A stretch of DNA of 64,000 nt from Pleurocapsa sp. PCC 7319 (GTDB lineage: Bacteria > Cyanobacteriota > Cyanobacteriia > Cyanobacteriales > Xenococcaceae): contig NZ_KB235922.1 in the NCBI RefSeq assembly GCF_000332195.1, forward strand, positions 1,361,902-1,425,901. The letters are read 5' to 3'. Each line of letters starts with the position of its first letter. Within the stretch, counting starts at the first letter, position 1. Both the position numbers and the translations under genes were made by a program. Below, piece by piece: positions 37,100 to 47,632 of this stretch. Under the pieces are notes generated by a model. It ran no database searches, was not told where the DNA came from, and worked only from the letters and a program-made list of their open reading frames with translations.

Positions 37100-37582
37100 G
37101 AGAGCGTTAATCGCGTACTCAATATAGGAATTGGCTTCTACAGCAGGATCGCCACTTAAACCGTGATTGGCTTTGATATGCTTGAGGGCTTCTATATACC
37201 AGCTAGGAGACAACTCAAAAGTAGCGTTAATCTCAGCAACTCCAGCAATCAAGTAGTCATCCATGGGACCGGTGCCACCAGCGACTAAACAATAGGTGAT
37301 CATTCGTAAGTAATAGCCAATGTCGCGAGCACACTTAGCTTTACCTTCAGGAGTGGAAGCGTAATTTGGTCCCTGCATTTGAGTAGTATAAGGGAACTTA
37401 GTATAAACAGCTTGAGCTGCACCATCAACTAAACTATCTGCTTTACTGGTTAGTGCTTGAGCAGCTTCTAAACTAGCAGTTGCCTGCCGAAAACGACCAA
37501 ATGCAGTTTGAATTTCGCTGCTGCTTAGAAAGCGACCTTGAGAGTCAGCAGCAGAGATTGCTTCAGTGATAGGAGTTTTCAT
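37094..37582 (-). CDS. cpcA: C-phycocyanin alpha subunit
   Basis: This is the 162-aa light-harvesting subunit of phycobilisome rods. It begins [20 protein letters not shown]. Cys84 in [13 protein letters not shown] binds phycocyanobilin. Sequence features ([35 protein letters not shown]) identify phycocyanin rather than phycoerythrocyanin or allophycocyanin. It lies 86 bp after cpcB. Confidence 0.97.
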   Translation of the reverse strand: MKTPITEAISAADSQGRFLSSSEIQTAFGRFRQATASLEAAQALTSKADSLVDGAAQAVYTKFPYTTQMQGPNYASTPEGKAKCARDIGYYLRMITYCLVAGGTGPMDDYLIAGVAEINATFELSPSWYIEALKHIKANHGLSGDPAVEANSYIEYAINALS

Positions 37583-37668
37583 GGATAAAATACCTCTTGC
37601 AGTAAATTTTTACTATGTTTAACTAAAAGTTGATTAGGTTATCTGGGTTAGAGTTAGTTCAGCGTCAA

Positions 37669-38205
<537 letters not shown>

Positions 38206-38448
38206 TTAATTTGCACAAAATAAATTGTTAAGAAAACTGATTCCTAACTTCCGTAGAAGCTATTGGCTGGTAGTCGCTTAATAGCTTTGAGAAAAATTCC
38301 TAAGTTAGGAGATTCAGTGACCTTTGGACTAAGCTTATTCAACCAAAGCTTTTGTGCAATCTTTGTGCAATTGCATCTAGATAAAACTAATATTTGTTGC
38401 TTTATATTGCTAAATGTTAAAAGCAGCTATTAACTATTCTAATTTAAG

Positions 38449-39003
38449 CTAATTGCTTGATTGGGAATTTTGCTCTTGGAAAAAAGCGATCGCCTCTTCG
38501 CACCACCCGACCCACTCTGCTTCGTAACGAATGCCTCGTCGCAGAGTTAGATACTTACATTTTTCCTTAAGGGATAATTCTGACTCACGAGCTAAAAATT
38601 CTTGTTCCATTTCTTTACAAGCAGCAAGATTTTGACTGTGTATCTGCTGACGACGTTTTAATTCGGCAATAATTACTTCCGGCTCCACTAAATTCGCCGC
38701 CAGGACTTTAACTAATACTTCTTCTCTTATTGCCGTCGGTTCAGAAGCTTCAGCAATCCACTGGATCAGCATCTCCTTTCCCTCAGGAGTAATACTATAG
38801 AGCTTTTTGTCAGGTCGACCATCTTGAGGCACGACTTCGACGGCGATCGCGGCCTGGGTCTCTAATTTGCTTAATTCTCGATATACTTGCTGCTGACTAG
38901 CTTTCCAATAGTGAGTGGTACACTCAGCAAATTCTTTCCACAAATCATAACCGCTCAGTGCTTTATCCCCCAAAGTCGCCAAAATAGTGTGTGATAGAGC
39001 CAT
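38449..39003 (-). CDS. PadR family transcriptional regulator
   Basis: The 184-aa protein has the PadR winged helix (MALSHTILATLGDKALSGYD, YWKASQQQVYRELSKLE, DGRPDKKLYSITPEGKEML) and a C-terminal helical dimerisation region (about 110-180). PadR proteins are repressors, often of efflux genes, released by small phenolic or drug-like ligands. It is divergent from an HlyD adaptor gene and directly upstream of cpcB on the same strand. The promoter region holds repeated ACAAATTGTATAT boxes that could be its operators. Confidence 0.9.
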   Translation of the reverse strand: MALSHTILATLGDKALSGYDLWKEFAECTTHYWKASQQQVYRELSKLETQAAIAVEVVPQDGRPDKKLYSITPEGKEMLIQWIAEASEPTAIREEVLVKVLAANLVEPEVIIAELKRRQQIHSQNLAACKEMEQEFLARESELSLKEKCKYLTLRRGIRYEAEWVGWCEEAIAFFQEQNSQSSN

Positions 39004-39093
39004 ATTAAATCATTTATGAGCGTTTTTTACTGTTAATTACTGTAATTACTGCCTATTATTGTTGCCTTACCCTCAAGCAGTTTGACATATTCA

Positions 39094-39152
39094 ACAAATT
39101 GTATATATATTAATATCATACTCAATAATTTGTATATAAACAAATTGTATAT
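39094..39152. promoter_or_regulatory. Candidate PadR operator boxes
   Basis: The 13-mer ACAAATTGTATAT occurs at 39094-39106 and 39140-39152. The second copy overlaps a partial palindrome, ATTTG-8 nt-CAAAT (39128-39145), whose 8-bp spacer resembles PadR-type operators. It lies in the 198-bp divergent region between the PadR gene and the HlyD adaptor gene. Confidence 0.5.
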
Positions 39153-39201
39153 CCTATAGCTAATTTATGTTGACTAAATATTTAGCGAATGGTTAATTGA
39201 T

Positions 39202-40539
39202 ATGAAAAAAGGGGAATTGCATCAGCCAAAAACGTTTTCTAAGTCAGCTAAGCAGATACAGTTATTTCAATGGCAATTATTGTTAATTATAAGTATTGTT
39301 TTGGGATTAGGTTATTTGCTCGGACAAAGAAATCAATCGCCACAACCCACCTTAGCGCAACCCGTAGTTAAAAAAACTCAAGGAAATATTCTGCCGGTGG
39401 AAACGATAAAGATTGAAGCAGTCCAGTCTTATCAAACTTCTCAAACTTTTACTGGAGAAGTTCAAGCTTCTCGTAGCAGTGAAGTTGGTTTTGAACGAGG
39501 GGGAAAGTTAATTGAGGTATTGGTAGATGAGGGCGATCGCATTACAGAGGGAATGCCTTTAGCTAAACTAGATACAGCTAACCTGGAAGCAGAAAAAAAA
39601 TCTCTATTAGCTCAAAAAGCACAAGCACAGGCAGTGTTAGCTGAACTAGAAAACGGTACGCGAAGTGAGCAAATTGCGGCTGCCCAGGCATCGGTGCGAG
39701 ATTTGGAACAGCAATTAGAGTTAGAAAAACTCAAAAGCTCTCGTCGAGAATATTTATTTCGTGAAGGTGCGATCGCCCGCGAACAATTAGAGGAGATAAG
39801 TTTTAATAGCAAAGCTTTAAATGAACGTTTAGCTAATGCGAAAAGTAATTTAAGTGAGTTAAGAAATGGTACTAGAGTAGAACAGATTAAAGCTCAACAG
39901 GCTGCTGTTGATGGTTTAACTGCCCAGATCGAAAACTTGGATATTTCGATCACCAAAAGTAGTCTTAAGGCTCCGTTTGAAGGTATAGTAGCTGCTCGTA
40001 ATTTAGATGAAGGAACAGTAGTAGAAACTGGACAGTCTATTTTGCGCTTGGTAGAAGATATCCAGCCTGAAGTTAAAGTTGGATTACCCCTAGCGATGGT
40101 TAGTAAGATGGAGCTTGGTAGTGAACAGCAGGTAAAAATTGCTGGCACAAACTTCAGTGCGATCGTGAATGCAATTTTGCCTGAAGTCGATCCCGCTACG
40201 AGAACCCGCAGTGTAATTTTAAAATTAGCACCCTCAGCTAGCAATCAAGTCGCACCTGGACAAATTACTCGTTTAGCAGTCAGTCAAACCTCTTCTACCG
40301 ATGGTTACTGGTTGCCGATTAATGCTTTAGTTAAAGCAGATAAGGGTTTATGGTCTTGTTTGGCAGTAGTTAAAACTGATAACAATCAGACTAAAATTGA
40401 ACGTAGATACGTAGAGCTTTTAGAAACCCAGGAAGATCGAGTTCTAGTTAGGGGGACTTTACAGCCAGGGGATTCTATTGTGGTAAATGGGACTCATCGT
40501 TTTGTTCCTGGTCAATTAGTACGTTTAATTAATAATTAA
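39202..40539 (+). CDS. HlyD/RND periplasmic adaptor subunit (orphan)
   Basis: The 445-aa membrane fusion protein has an N-terminal membrane helix (about 23-42). Its lipoyl halves are FTGEVQASRSSEVGFERGGK and SSLKAPFEGIVAARNLDEGT, around a long coiled-coil hairpin (about 125-250) that includes a repeated NGTR(S/V)EQI motif. A beta-barrel and membrane-proximal domain follow. Such adaptors work with an inner-membrane pump and an outer-membrane channel. Here the next gene is tocopherol cyclase and no pump gene is present. Confidence 0.9.
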   Translation: MKKGELHQPKTFSKSAKQIQLFQWQLLLIISIVLGLGYLLGQRNQSPQPTLAQPVVKKTQGNILPVETIKIEAVQSYQTSQTFTGEVQASRSSEVGFERGGKLIEVLVDEGDRITEGMPLAKLDTANLEAEKKSLLAQKAQAQAVLAELENGTRSEQIAAAQASVRDLEQQLELEKLKSSRREYLFREGAIAREQLEEISFNSKALNERLANAKSNLSELRNGTRVEQIKAQQAAVDGLTAQIENLDISITKSSLKAPFEGIVAARNLDEGTVVETGQSILRLVEDIQPEVKVGLPLAMVSKMELGSEQQVKIAGTNFSAIVNAILPEVDPATRTRSVILKLAPSASNQVAPGQITRLAVSQTSSTDGYWLPINALVKADKGLWSCLAVVKTDNNQTKIERRYVELLETQEDRVLVRGTLQPGDSIVVNGTHRFVPGQLVRLINN

Positions 40540-40563
40540 TCGAGGTTTAATAAAATGTACTAG

Positions 40564-41673
<1,110 letters not shown>

Positions 41674-41910
41674 TTACCTGCTCAATTGCCTTTCTTTAAA
41701 AGAAAAGGTCTTAAACCTAATTAATTATCAATTATTAATAGTCCATTGATAATTGAACCGCTAATGCTTTAATTGAATGAACTTGATTTTTGAGTATTTT
41801 ATGCGAGTTTCCCGACTCTTTAGTAGCCTTGATGAGAGAAATGGTTGTGATCGCAACAAATCCCTTTCTTCCTAGAATACAAATATCAACACTTAATATA
41901 GTTAAAGACT

Positions 41911-43017
41911 ATGGAACAAATACTGAGTATTTTGCGTTTACTCCCTGGCTACCTCATTATTTTGACAATTTTTCTGGTTATTTTGCCCACTGTAGCTGCC
42001 ATTTTCTTACGTTATTCTCTATATCGACATCTAAAATATTTGGCAGGGCAAGCTAGAAGATTACTGATAGGAGGAAGTTTAGAATCTAATCCTAAAATTA
42101 TTACCAATTTAGAACAGCGATTTGTAGAGCGCACTAACCATTTAGATCAATTAAATACCGTCGCCATAATTGAGGGAGAATATAATCGGGAAAAAATAAA
42201 TTTTTTAGGGATGTCTTTGGGATGTGAGTTTGTTGATAACTTGAGTCGCATCTTACCTAACTTATTACTTTCTTTTGGTCTTTTAGGGACTTTTTTGGGT
42301 ATAACCTTTAACTTGGCGAATCTAAGCCAAACTATTACCCAGGTTGATATTAGTGATGTGAGAAATTTAGTAGAAGAGTTGGATCGACCTCTTCAGGGAA
42401 TGGGAATCGCTTTTACTACTAGCTTGATTGCGATCGCCTGTAGTTCTTTGCTAACAGTTCTCAACTTACTTTGGAATACCAAGATTGTTAAAGCCAGTTT
42501 ACTTAGCTCGATTGAAGACTATATTGATAATATTTATTTACCCAAAATCCAGCCCGTTAGCTCCCTAGAAGGGGCAATTGTTCAGTTTGGTCATAACTTC
42601 GACCAAATGTTGCTTCAGCTAGGAAACACAATTGAACAATCTATGTCGAAAGCCTTTGCCAGAATTGAAAAAAGTGCTGATACTTTTGAACATTCTGCTC
42701 GTGTTTTTGAGCATAGTCGTTTCCCCGAAAAACTTGCTGCGGCTACTAATAATTTAGCGATCGCCCAAAATCAATTTTCCCAATCCTCCCTAGTATTACA
42801 GAAATCAACTCAGGCTTTTGAACATAACTTGGATTCCATGCAAAAACTAACTAAAAAGTTTTTGGAATTAAATCAACAAGTAAATAATTTAAATCAACAT
42901 TACGCTCATTTAGTCAACCTAAATCAAGAGAAAAATATCATTGAACAATCAGGAATTAGAGAAATTCACGAGGAGCTAACTAGACTGGTCGATAAAATTC
43001 AAAAAATTCAATTCTAA
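41911..43017 (+). CDS. MotA/TolQ/ExbB-type proton channel, ZorA-like
   Basis: The 368-aa protein has an N-terminal helix (LPGYLIILTIFLVILPTVAAI) and a second pair that forms the MotA/ExbB domain (LLLSFGLLGTFLGITFNLA and GMGIAFTTSLIAIACSSLLT, about 118-190). A long C-terminal helical tail (about 215-365) contains repeated EHS and NNL segments. That architecture resembles ZorA of Zorya defence and related ion-driven motors. It is followed 30 bp later by an OmpA/MotB-like partner. No ZorC, ZorD or ZorE gene follows. Confidence 0.8.
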   Translation: MEQILSILRLLPGYLIILTIFLVILPTVAAIFLRYSLYRHLKYLAGQARRLLIGGSLESNPKIITNLEQRFVERTNHLDQLNTVAIIEGEYNREKINFLGMSLGCEFVDNLSRILPNLLLSFGLLGTFLGITFNLANLSQTITQVDISDVRNLVEELDRPLQGMGIAFTTSLIAIACSSLLTVLNLLWNTKIVKASLLSSIEDYIDNIYLPKIQPVSSLEGAIVQFGHNFDQMLLQLGNTIEQSMSKAFARIEKSADTFEHSARVFEHSRFPEKLAAATNNLAIAQNQFSQSSLVLQKSTQAFEHNLDSMQKLTKKFLELNQQVNNLNQHYAHLVNLNQEKNIIEQSGIREIHEELTRLVDKIQKIQF

Positions 43018-43047
43018 ATCCATCTATTTTTGAACCAGGTAAAACTC

Positions 43048-43908
43048 ATGGGTAAAAAAAAGCGGAACTTAGGCAGCTATGAGGCTATAGAAAACTTAAA
43101 TGTATGGCCATCCTTTACAGATTTAATGGCTAATGCTTTTATGATTATTAGCTTATTCTTATTGCTAGCCTTATTCAAATCATTGTTCCTTAAATATGCT
43201 GCTGAAGAAACCGAGCAAAATCTCAGCGATACCGAAAGACAGGTAAGGTTACTCCAAAGAGAATTAGCTACCTTAGAAAATGAACTAGGAGAAAGTACCT
43301 CTAATGTACGGAGGCTGAAAAAGACTTCCGCCGATTTACAAAGGATTTTACTAAGTAGTAATGAAAGAAGTCGCAGTCGTATAGATATTCTACAGTCAGA
43401 AATAAAACGTTTAAAGTCAGCTCCTCCAGTAGTGGTAATTCAAGACTCAGGAGAATATCAGTTTGACTCTGGTAGTGCGAGCTTACCCCGAGAGTTAAAA
43501 AGTTATATTACCGAAGATTTAGTTGATCGCATTGAACGAATTAGCCAACAGAGAAACCTTTACGTAGTTGAAATCATCGGACATACCGATGGTCAAGTTA
43601 ACTTTGGCAATGGTAATTTAGATCGACAGCTAGAAGATGTGGCGCAGGGCAAACAGCCTGTGGATACTCTTAAACCTGGCTCAAATGCCGATCTTGGCTT
43701 AATGCGAGCTTTAGAAGTAGTTAAACAGCTACAGACAGTGCAAGAACAAACCGAAAGACTACAAGGAGTAAGATTTCGTGCCTATTCAGCAGCACAATTA
43801 GAACTTCCCTCGGGAGAATTTGCGACGGTCAATCGTCAACCAAATGCTAGTCGTAGAAGAATTGAAATTCGTTTCTCGCCACTTGGAAAAGCGGAAACTG
43901 TTAGGTAA
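43048..43908 (+). CDS. OmpA/MotB-like protein, ZorB-like
   Basis: The 286-aa protein has a cytoplasmic head, then one helix with WPSFTDLMANAFMIISLF, where the Asp of FTDLM matches the channel Asp of ZorB and MotB. A coiled coil (about 60-130) follows, then a C-terminal OmpA peptidoglycan-binding domain (YQFDSGSASLP, EIIGHTDGQVNFG, PNASRRRIEIR). The ATG at 43048 is chosen over a TTG at 43030. It pairs with the MotA-like gene upstream. Confidence 0.82.
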   Translation: MGKKKRNLGSYEAIENLNVWPSFTDLMANAFMIISLFLLLALFKSLFLKYAAEETEQNLSDTERQVRLLQRELATLENELGESTSNVRRLKKTSADLQRILLSSNERSRSRIDILQSEIKRLKSAPPVVVIQDSGEYQFDSGSASLPRELKSYITEDLVDRIERISQQRNLYVVEIIGHTDGQVNFGNGNLDRQLEDVAQGKQPVDTLKPGSNADLGLMRALEVVKQLQTVQEQTERLQGVRFRAYSAAQLELPSGEFATVNRQPNASRRRIEIRFSPLGKAETVR

Positions 43909-43949
43909 AATCACTTGTCAAGTTTGCCAACTACCTGTCCTCTCCTTGC

Positions 43950-44074
43950 TATAGCGGTTCTCGTATTAATGAGATACACCTTGGTGGAGTCAGAGAATAG
44001 GAAATAGGGAATAGGGGTTTTCAGGTTTTTGACTAAGTTTATATTTGTACCTCACTTATTTGAGAACCGCTATA
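43950..44074. mobile_element. MITE with 28-nt TATAGCGGTTCTC terminal repeats
   Basis: The left end (43950-43977) begins TATAGCGGTTCTCGTATT and the right end (44047-44074) finishes GAGAACCGCTATA. They match as inverted repeats at about 23 of 28 positions. TATA at both outer ends suggests TA-targeted insertion. It is a different family from the 13173/15623 elements and has no reading frame. Confidence 0.8.
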
Positions 44075-44082
44075 TTTGAGTT

Positions 44083-44391
44083 TTAAAAATTGCTGGGGTT
44101 TAACTGCGGGGTAATATTTTCTGTGACTTCTTCTATCTGTTGAACAGTTTTGATCTGCCTGGCTTCTGGACCAAAATTCATCGGTTTGGCAAGAGAATCG
44201 AGTTGAGCTTTTACTTTTGTCTTTGACTGTAATTCTATAATAGATAGAGGAATAACAATTACCCAAAATACTGATGCGATCGCAATTACCATCCAAGAAG
44301 CGCGATCTGTTTTAGAGCATTCTTGATCGCTGAACATTCTACATAGTAAAAACACACAATATGCGCCGGCACCAGATAAATAAAAAGTCAT
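44083..44391 (-). CDS. Small membrane protein, function unknown
   Basis: The 102-aa product begins MTFYLSGAGAYCVFLLCRMF and has one strong helix, SWMVIAIASVFWVIVIPLSI, followed by a polar C-terminal half. It looks like a small two-helix cyanobacterial protein. It lies just outside the MITE and opposite its neighbours. A second minus-strand frame overlaps it in another phase and is considered a shadow. Confidence 0.5.
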   Translation of the reverse strand: MTFYLSGAGAYCVFLLCRMFSDQECSKTDRASWMVIAIASVFWVIVIPLSIIELQSKTKVKAQLDSLAKPMNFGPEARQIKTVQQIEEVTENITPQLNPSNF

Positions 44392-44541
44392 TTTAGATTT
44401 AAATATCAAGCTTTATTTATGATTAATTATGATGCTTAAAATCTATAGAAGTAAACAGTATTTATCAGTAAATTTCCAGGAAATTAATCAAGTTTTCGTA
44501 AACTACAATAAATTACTATAGTACCAATTCTGGTCCTGGTT

Positions 44542-45141
44542 ATGATGCCACCCACCGCCAACACTACGTCCGATTCTTCTAGATGGCAAGATTTAAGATC
44601 GCCAAAGCTCAATAATGATGGTCAATTAGAGAACATTAAATCTCATCTGGATCTCGTGTTATTAGCTTTAGAAGCGATCGCCAATATCAGTTCGGAAGCT
44701 ATTTTGCAGGCTGCCAAAGATTTAAATTTAGAATCGGTAGTAGGAGATCGCATAACCCTATGGCGGTTAAGAGCTTCTAACCCCCAACGTAAAAGTTCGG
44801 GTGGTAGAAAAAAACTGGATGTGGAAGAGGCGCGATCGCTAGTATTAATTATTTGTTTTTTAGCCAATCAACATCAAGAATTACTCCGTCGTGCTGTTAG
44901 TTTACTAGAACAAGCAACAGAACAAAATAAACCACCCCATCAAACTGCTTTATTAGGTAACTATCTCGATCAATTTATTAATTACTATCAAGAAAGAATT
45001 ACCAATTCTCCAGATTTTTCTTCTACTTTGATATCTCAACTAGCCTGGAAACTATTAATTGATCTACTCTTTTATAGCGGTCAAAATGGTCATCGTCTAC
45101 TTTGGATTGCTATCTTTGATGCGGCTCAAATATCTCCCTAA
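44542..45141 (+). CDS. DUF3038 family protein
   Basis: The 199-aa cyanobacterium-specific protein has LDLVLLALEAIANISSEAIL, DRITLWRLRASNPQ and GGRKKLDVEEARSLVLII, all typical of DUF3038. It is helical with no membrane segment or known active site. It is followed 47 bp later by the DUF4335 gene, its usual neighbour, so the two probably act together. Function unknown. Confidence 0.85.
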   Translation: MMPPTANTTSDSSRWQDLRSPKLNNDGQLENIKSHLDLVLLALEAIANISSEAILQAAKDLNLESVVGDRITLWRLRASNPQRKSSGGRKKLDVEEARSLVLIICFLANQHQELLRRAVSLLEQATEQNKPPHQTALLGNYLDQFINYYQERITNSPDFSSTLISQLAWKLLIDLLFYSGQNGHRLLWIAIFDAAQISP

Positions 45142-45188
45142 AAATTATTTAATCACTAACTGTAAATTCAAGATAAATTTCATTATCA

Positions 45189-46577
45189 ATGGTCAGTACA
45201 ATTCATCGTTTTACTCCACCTACCTGTACTTTAGAAATTCAAGGAAAAAAATCACCTCTCTCCCATTGGACAAATCAAGATTTACTGAAAAACTTTCGCT
45301 TTCAACTAAAGTTTGACGATCCGAGGGTACCAACTTCTAATCAGGTAACTATTAAAGGCGATCGCCAAGATATAGAACAACTTCAAACGGCAGTTGATTT
45401 TTATATCCAAAACTTTTTACATTCTTCTTTTAAATTAGAAACAGAATTAATTATAGATTCTACAGCTAACAATAAATTTCCTAAAAATCAGCCTTATTTA
45501 CAATCCCACGGATTAAGTAAGCATGAACTATTCTTGGGGAAATTAACCCATGATAGTAATGCTAATAAAATTCAACTCAGTACAGTCCAATTATTTGATT
45601 TAGTCACTGCTTTAGAAGCATACAAAACTCAGATTGCTGCTTTACCAGAATTAAAACCGGCTCGAGCCAAAAAAGTAATTCCTCTTTGGAGTAGTGTTGC
45701 AGCTGTGACGATTGCAGCTGTAGGTATTACTACTGTTGTACTCAGATCCCCGTCGCCGGAGAATGTAGCCTCATCATCAAAACCTGAACCCCCAGAAGAT
45801 ACTCCTCAGTTAAATGATGTTGTTCCGCCTCAATTACCCAAAACAGCGAGAAAACCAGTTCCTCAACCCAAATTGAATGAATCCTTGTCATCTACTACTA
45901 GACTACCACCACCACCGGCAGTAGATACGCCCAAACCGAAACCGGATATACCCGATCCAGCTGACTATTCTTTATCTGAAATAGCCCGCCAGTCGGGATT
46001 AAATAATCCAGCTGAGAAGAAAAACCCTGCTAATCAACAAATAGAGTCAGTAATTAAGGTTCCTGCTGAAACCAAGCCGGACCAAAAAGAAATTTCCCAA
46101 GATACAGTGATTGAAAAAGAGTTTTCTCCAAGCAGAATAGCAGAGCGAGATGGAGCTGACACCACACCACAATTAAAAACCGAAATCAACCCTAATCTAG
46201 CTCAGGAATTACCTCAGCCTAGTAATTCGACAGTAATAACAACTGAAGAGTCCGCCTTATCTCAACAAACTTCAGATCTTGCTTTGGGTAATTCTCGCTC
46301 CCAACCCAATCAATTACAAGAAATTAAAACTTATTTTGAGGAGAAATGGCAACCGCCAGCAGAACTTAAACAAAGTCTAGAGTATCGTCTATTGTTAAAT
46401 CCTGATGGTTCAATTAATCGCGTAGTTCCTCTTGGTCAAGCTGCCAAATTATATCTAAGTAAAACTAATATACCTGTGCAGGGAGAACCATTTATCTCTC
46501 CTGCTTCCGTGTCACAGAAATATCAAGTTCGCTTGTTATTAAGTCCTGATGGAAAGGTGCAAGCTTTCAAGGAATAA
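45189..46577 (+). CDS. DUF4335 family protein
   Basis: The 462-aa protein has an N-terminal DUF4335 domain (about 8-155: PTCTLEIQGKKSPLSHW, FDDPRVPTSNQVTIKGDRQ). One membrane helix lies near 163-182 (WSSVAAVTIAAVGITTVVL). Next comes a long Pro/Ser/Thr-rich periplasmic linker (about 188-380), then a short C-terminal domain (about 380-462) containing YRLLLNPDGSI and its near-repeat VRLLLSPDGKV. The layout suggests an envelope protein that spans the periplasm. Function unknown; it pairs with DUF3038. Confidence 0.85.
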   Translation: MVSTIHRFTPPTCTLEIQGKKSPLSHWTNQDLLKNFRFQLKFDDPRVPTSNQVTIKGDRQDIEQLQTAVDFYIQNFLHSSFKLETELIIDSTANNKFPKNQPYLQSHGLSKHELFLGKLTHDSNANKIQLSTVQLFDLVTALEAYKTQIAALPELKPARAKKVIPLWSSVAAVTIAAVGITTVVLRSPSPENVASSSKPEPPEDTPQLNDVVPPQLPKTARKPVPQPKLNESLSSTTRLPPPPAVDTPKPKPDIPDPADYSLSEIARQSGLNNPAEKKNPANQQIESVIKVPAETKPDQKEISQDTVIEKEFSPSRIAERDGADTTPQLKTEINPNLAQELPQPSNSTVITTEESALSQQTSDLALGNSRSQPNQLQEIKTYFEEKWQPPAELKQSLEYRLLLNPDGSINRVVPLGQAAKLYLSKTNIPVQGEPFISPASVSQKYQVRLLLSPDGKVQAFKE

Positions 46578-46790
46578 ATCAGCACACTTGATATAATTAG
46601 TTAAGGTTTAATTGGTTCAGCGCTGCAATCTAGATCGAGTTAAACCCCGTCCACATTGAAAACTGGAGTTTTGCTGGTTAAATAAAGTTTGAGTTAGAAG
46701 GATTAAGAACAACTTTTTACTTGCTACCTGCTACTTGTTACTTTCTCGAACAGTTACATTAAAAACTATAGGTTTCAAACTAAATGCGGT

Positions 46791-47555
46791 TTAAGTATTC
46801 CAAGATTTAGTGAGTTTTTTGCGTCGATGATGGTTAACTGAGATTAGAGAATCTTGACTAAGAGAATGCTCAGAGCCTTCTGAATGTACTTTGGCTACCA
46901 TCTGGTGAATAATTTGTTTAACTTCTGGCTGATATTTGGATACATAGGTTTGTTTAAGTTGTTTGTATTCTTCGGCAGAGGTCGCATACAAAGAAGATAC
47001 AGATTTGTGATTGAGAATTAAGGCACAGACATCAGATAAGTTAATTCGTCCAGTTGCCCCTGGATAGTTAATATAAATATAATTAAAAGCCTCTTCTATT
47101 ACTTGAAACTCGGTAACATTAGCAAGATTAATATTAGCTAAAATCTCAAAAATATCTACTCCATCTGATTGTTCTTGGCTGGTGGAGGAATTGATTGCCA
47201 TGGTCAAATCCTGATGTAAATTTTGGGGCAATTTTTCCATCAAAATTTCGTCTACAGCCCGAGGTAGTAATTCTTCTCGAACTAAGACACTATATTGATT
47301 CTGGAATTTAAGTCTTTGCTTGTTATAACCTCTAGAAGAAGTAGCATAAAGGTTTGGTATCTCTTGACGATTTAAAATCCAAGCTGCCACGGTAGCAGGT
47401 TGAAGAATTGTTTGATGCTCTTGATACTTGGCATTGATAAAGCCAACTACTTCTTGAACAATCTTGATTTCGGTTACGTTGGTTAGTCTAATATCTACTA
47501 AAATATCTAGTAATTCAATCTTGCCACTTTGTATTTCTTCCATAGAATTACGCAT
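46791..47555 (-). CDS. Tandem ComFB-like domain protein
   Basis: The 254-aa protein contains two ComFB-type repeats. The first has VAAWILNRQEIPNLYATSSR followed by GYNKQRLKF, and the second has VCALILNHKSVSSLYATSAE followed by EYKQLKQTY. Each pairs with an upstream helix (LTNVTEIKIVQEVVGFI, LANVTEFQVIEEAFNYI). ComFB proteins are named after the late-competence operon, and cyanobacterial members are linked to nucleotide second messengers and pilus-related traits. A basic tail (HHRRKKLTKSWNT) ends the protein. Confidence 0.75.
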   Translation of the reverse strand: MRNSMEEIQSGKIELLDILVDIRLTNVTEIKIVQEVVGFINAKYQEHQTILQPATVAAWILNRQEIPNLYATSSRGYNKQRLKFQNQYSVLVREELLPRAVDEILMEKLPQNLHQDLTMAINSSTSQEQSDGVDIFEILANINLANVTEFQVIEEAFNYIYINYPGATGRINLSDVCALILNHKSVSSLYATSAEEYKQLKQTYVSKYQPEVKQIIHQMVAKVHSEGSEHSLSQDSLISVNHHRRKKLTKSWNT

Positions 47556-47632
47556 ATTGTTTATATGCTACCGATTTAGGTTCACCCCGATTTTAGCCTC
47601 GGTAAAATATAACTGCTAGTCATGAAATTCTC

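Noticed and set aside
41790-42056. 88-aa plus-strand frame before the MotA-like gene
   Set aside because: It overlaps the MotA-like gene in another phase and has no recognisable features.
44039-44296. 85-aa minus-strand frame overlapping the MITE right end
   Set aside because: It is out of phase with the better membrane-protein frame at 44083-44391, and its end lies in the MITE. It shows no domain.
41911-46577. Complete Zorya defence system
   Set aside because: Only ZorA/ZorB-like proteins are present. Nothing resembling ZorC, the ZorD helicase or the ZorE HNH nuclease follows.
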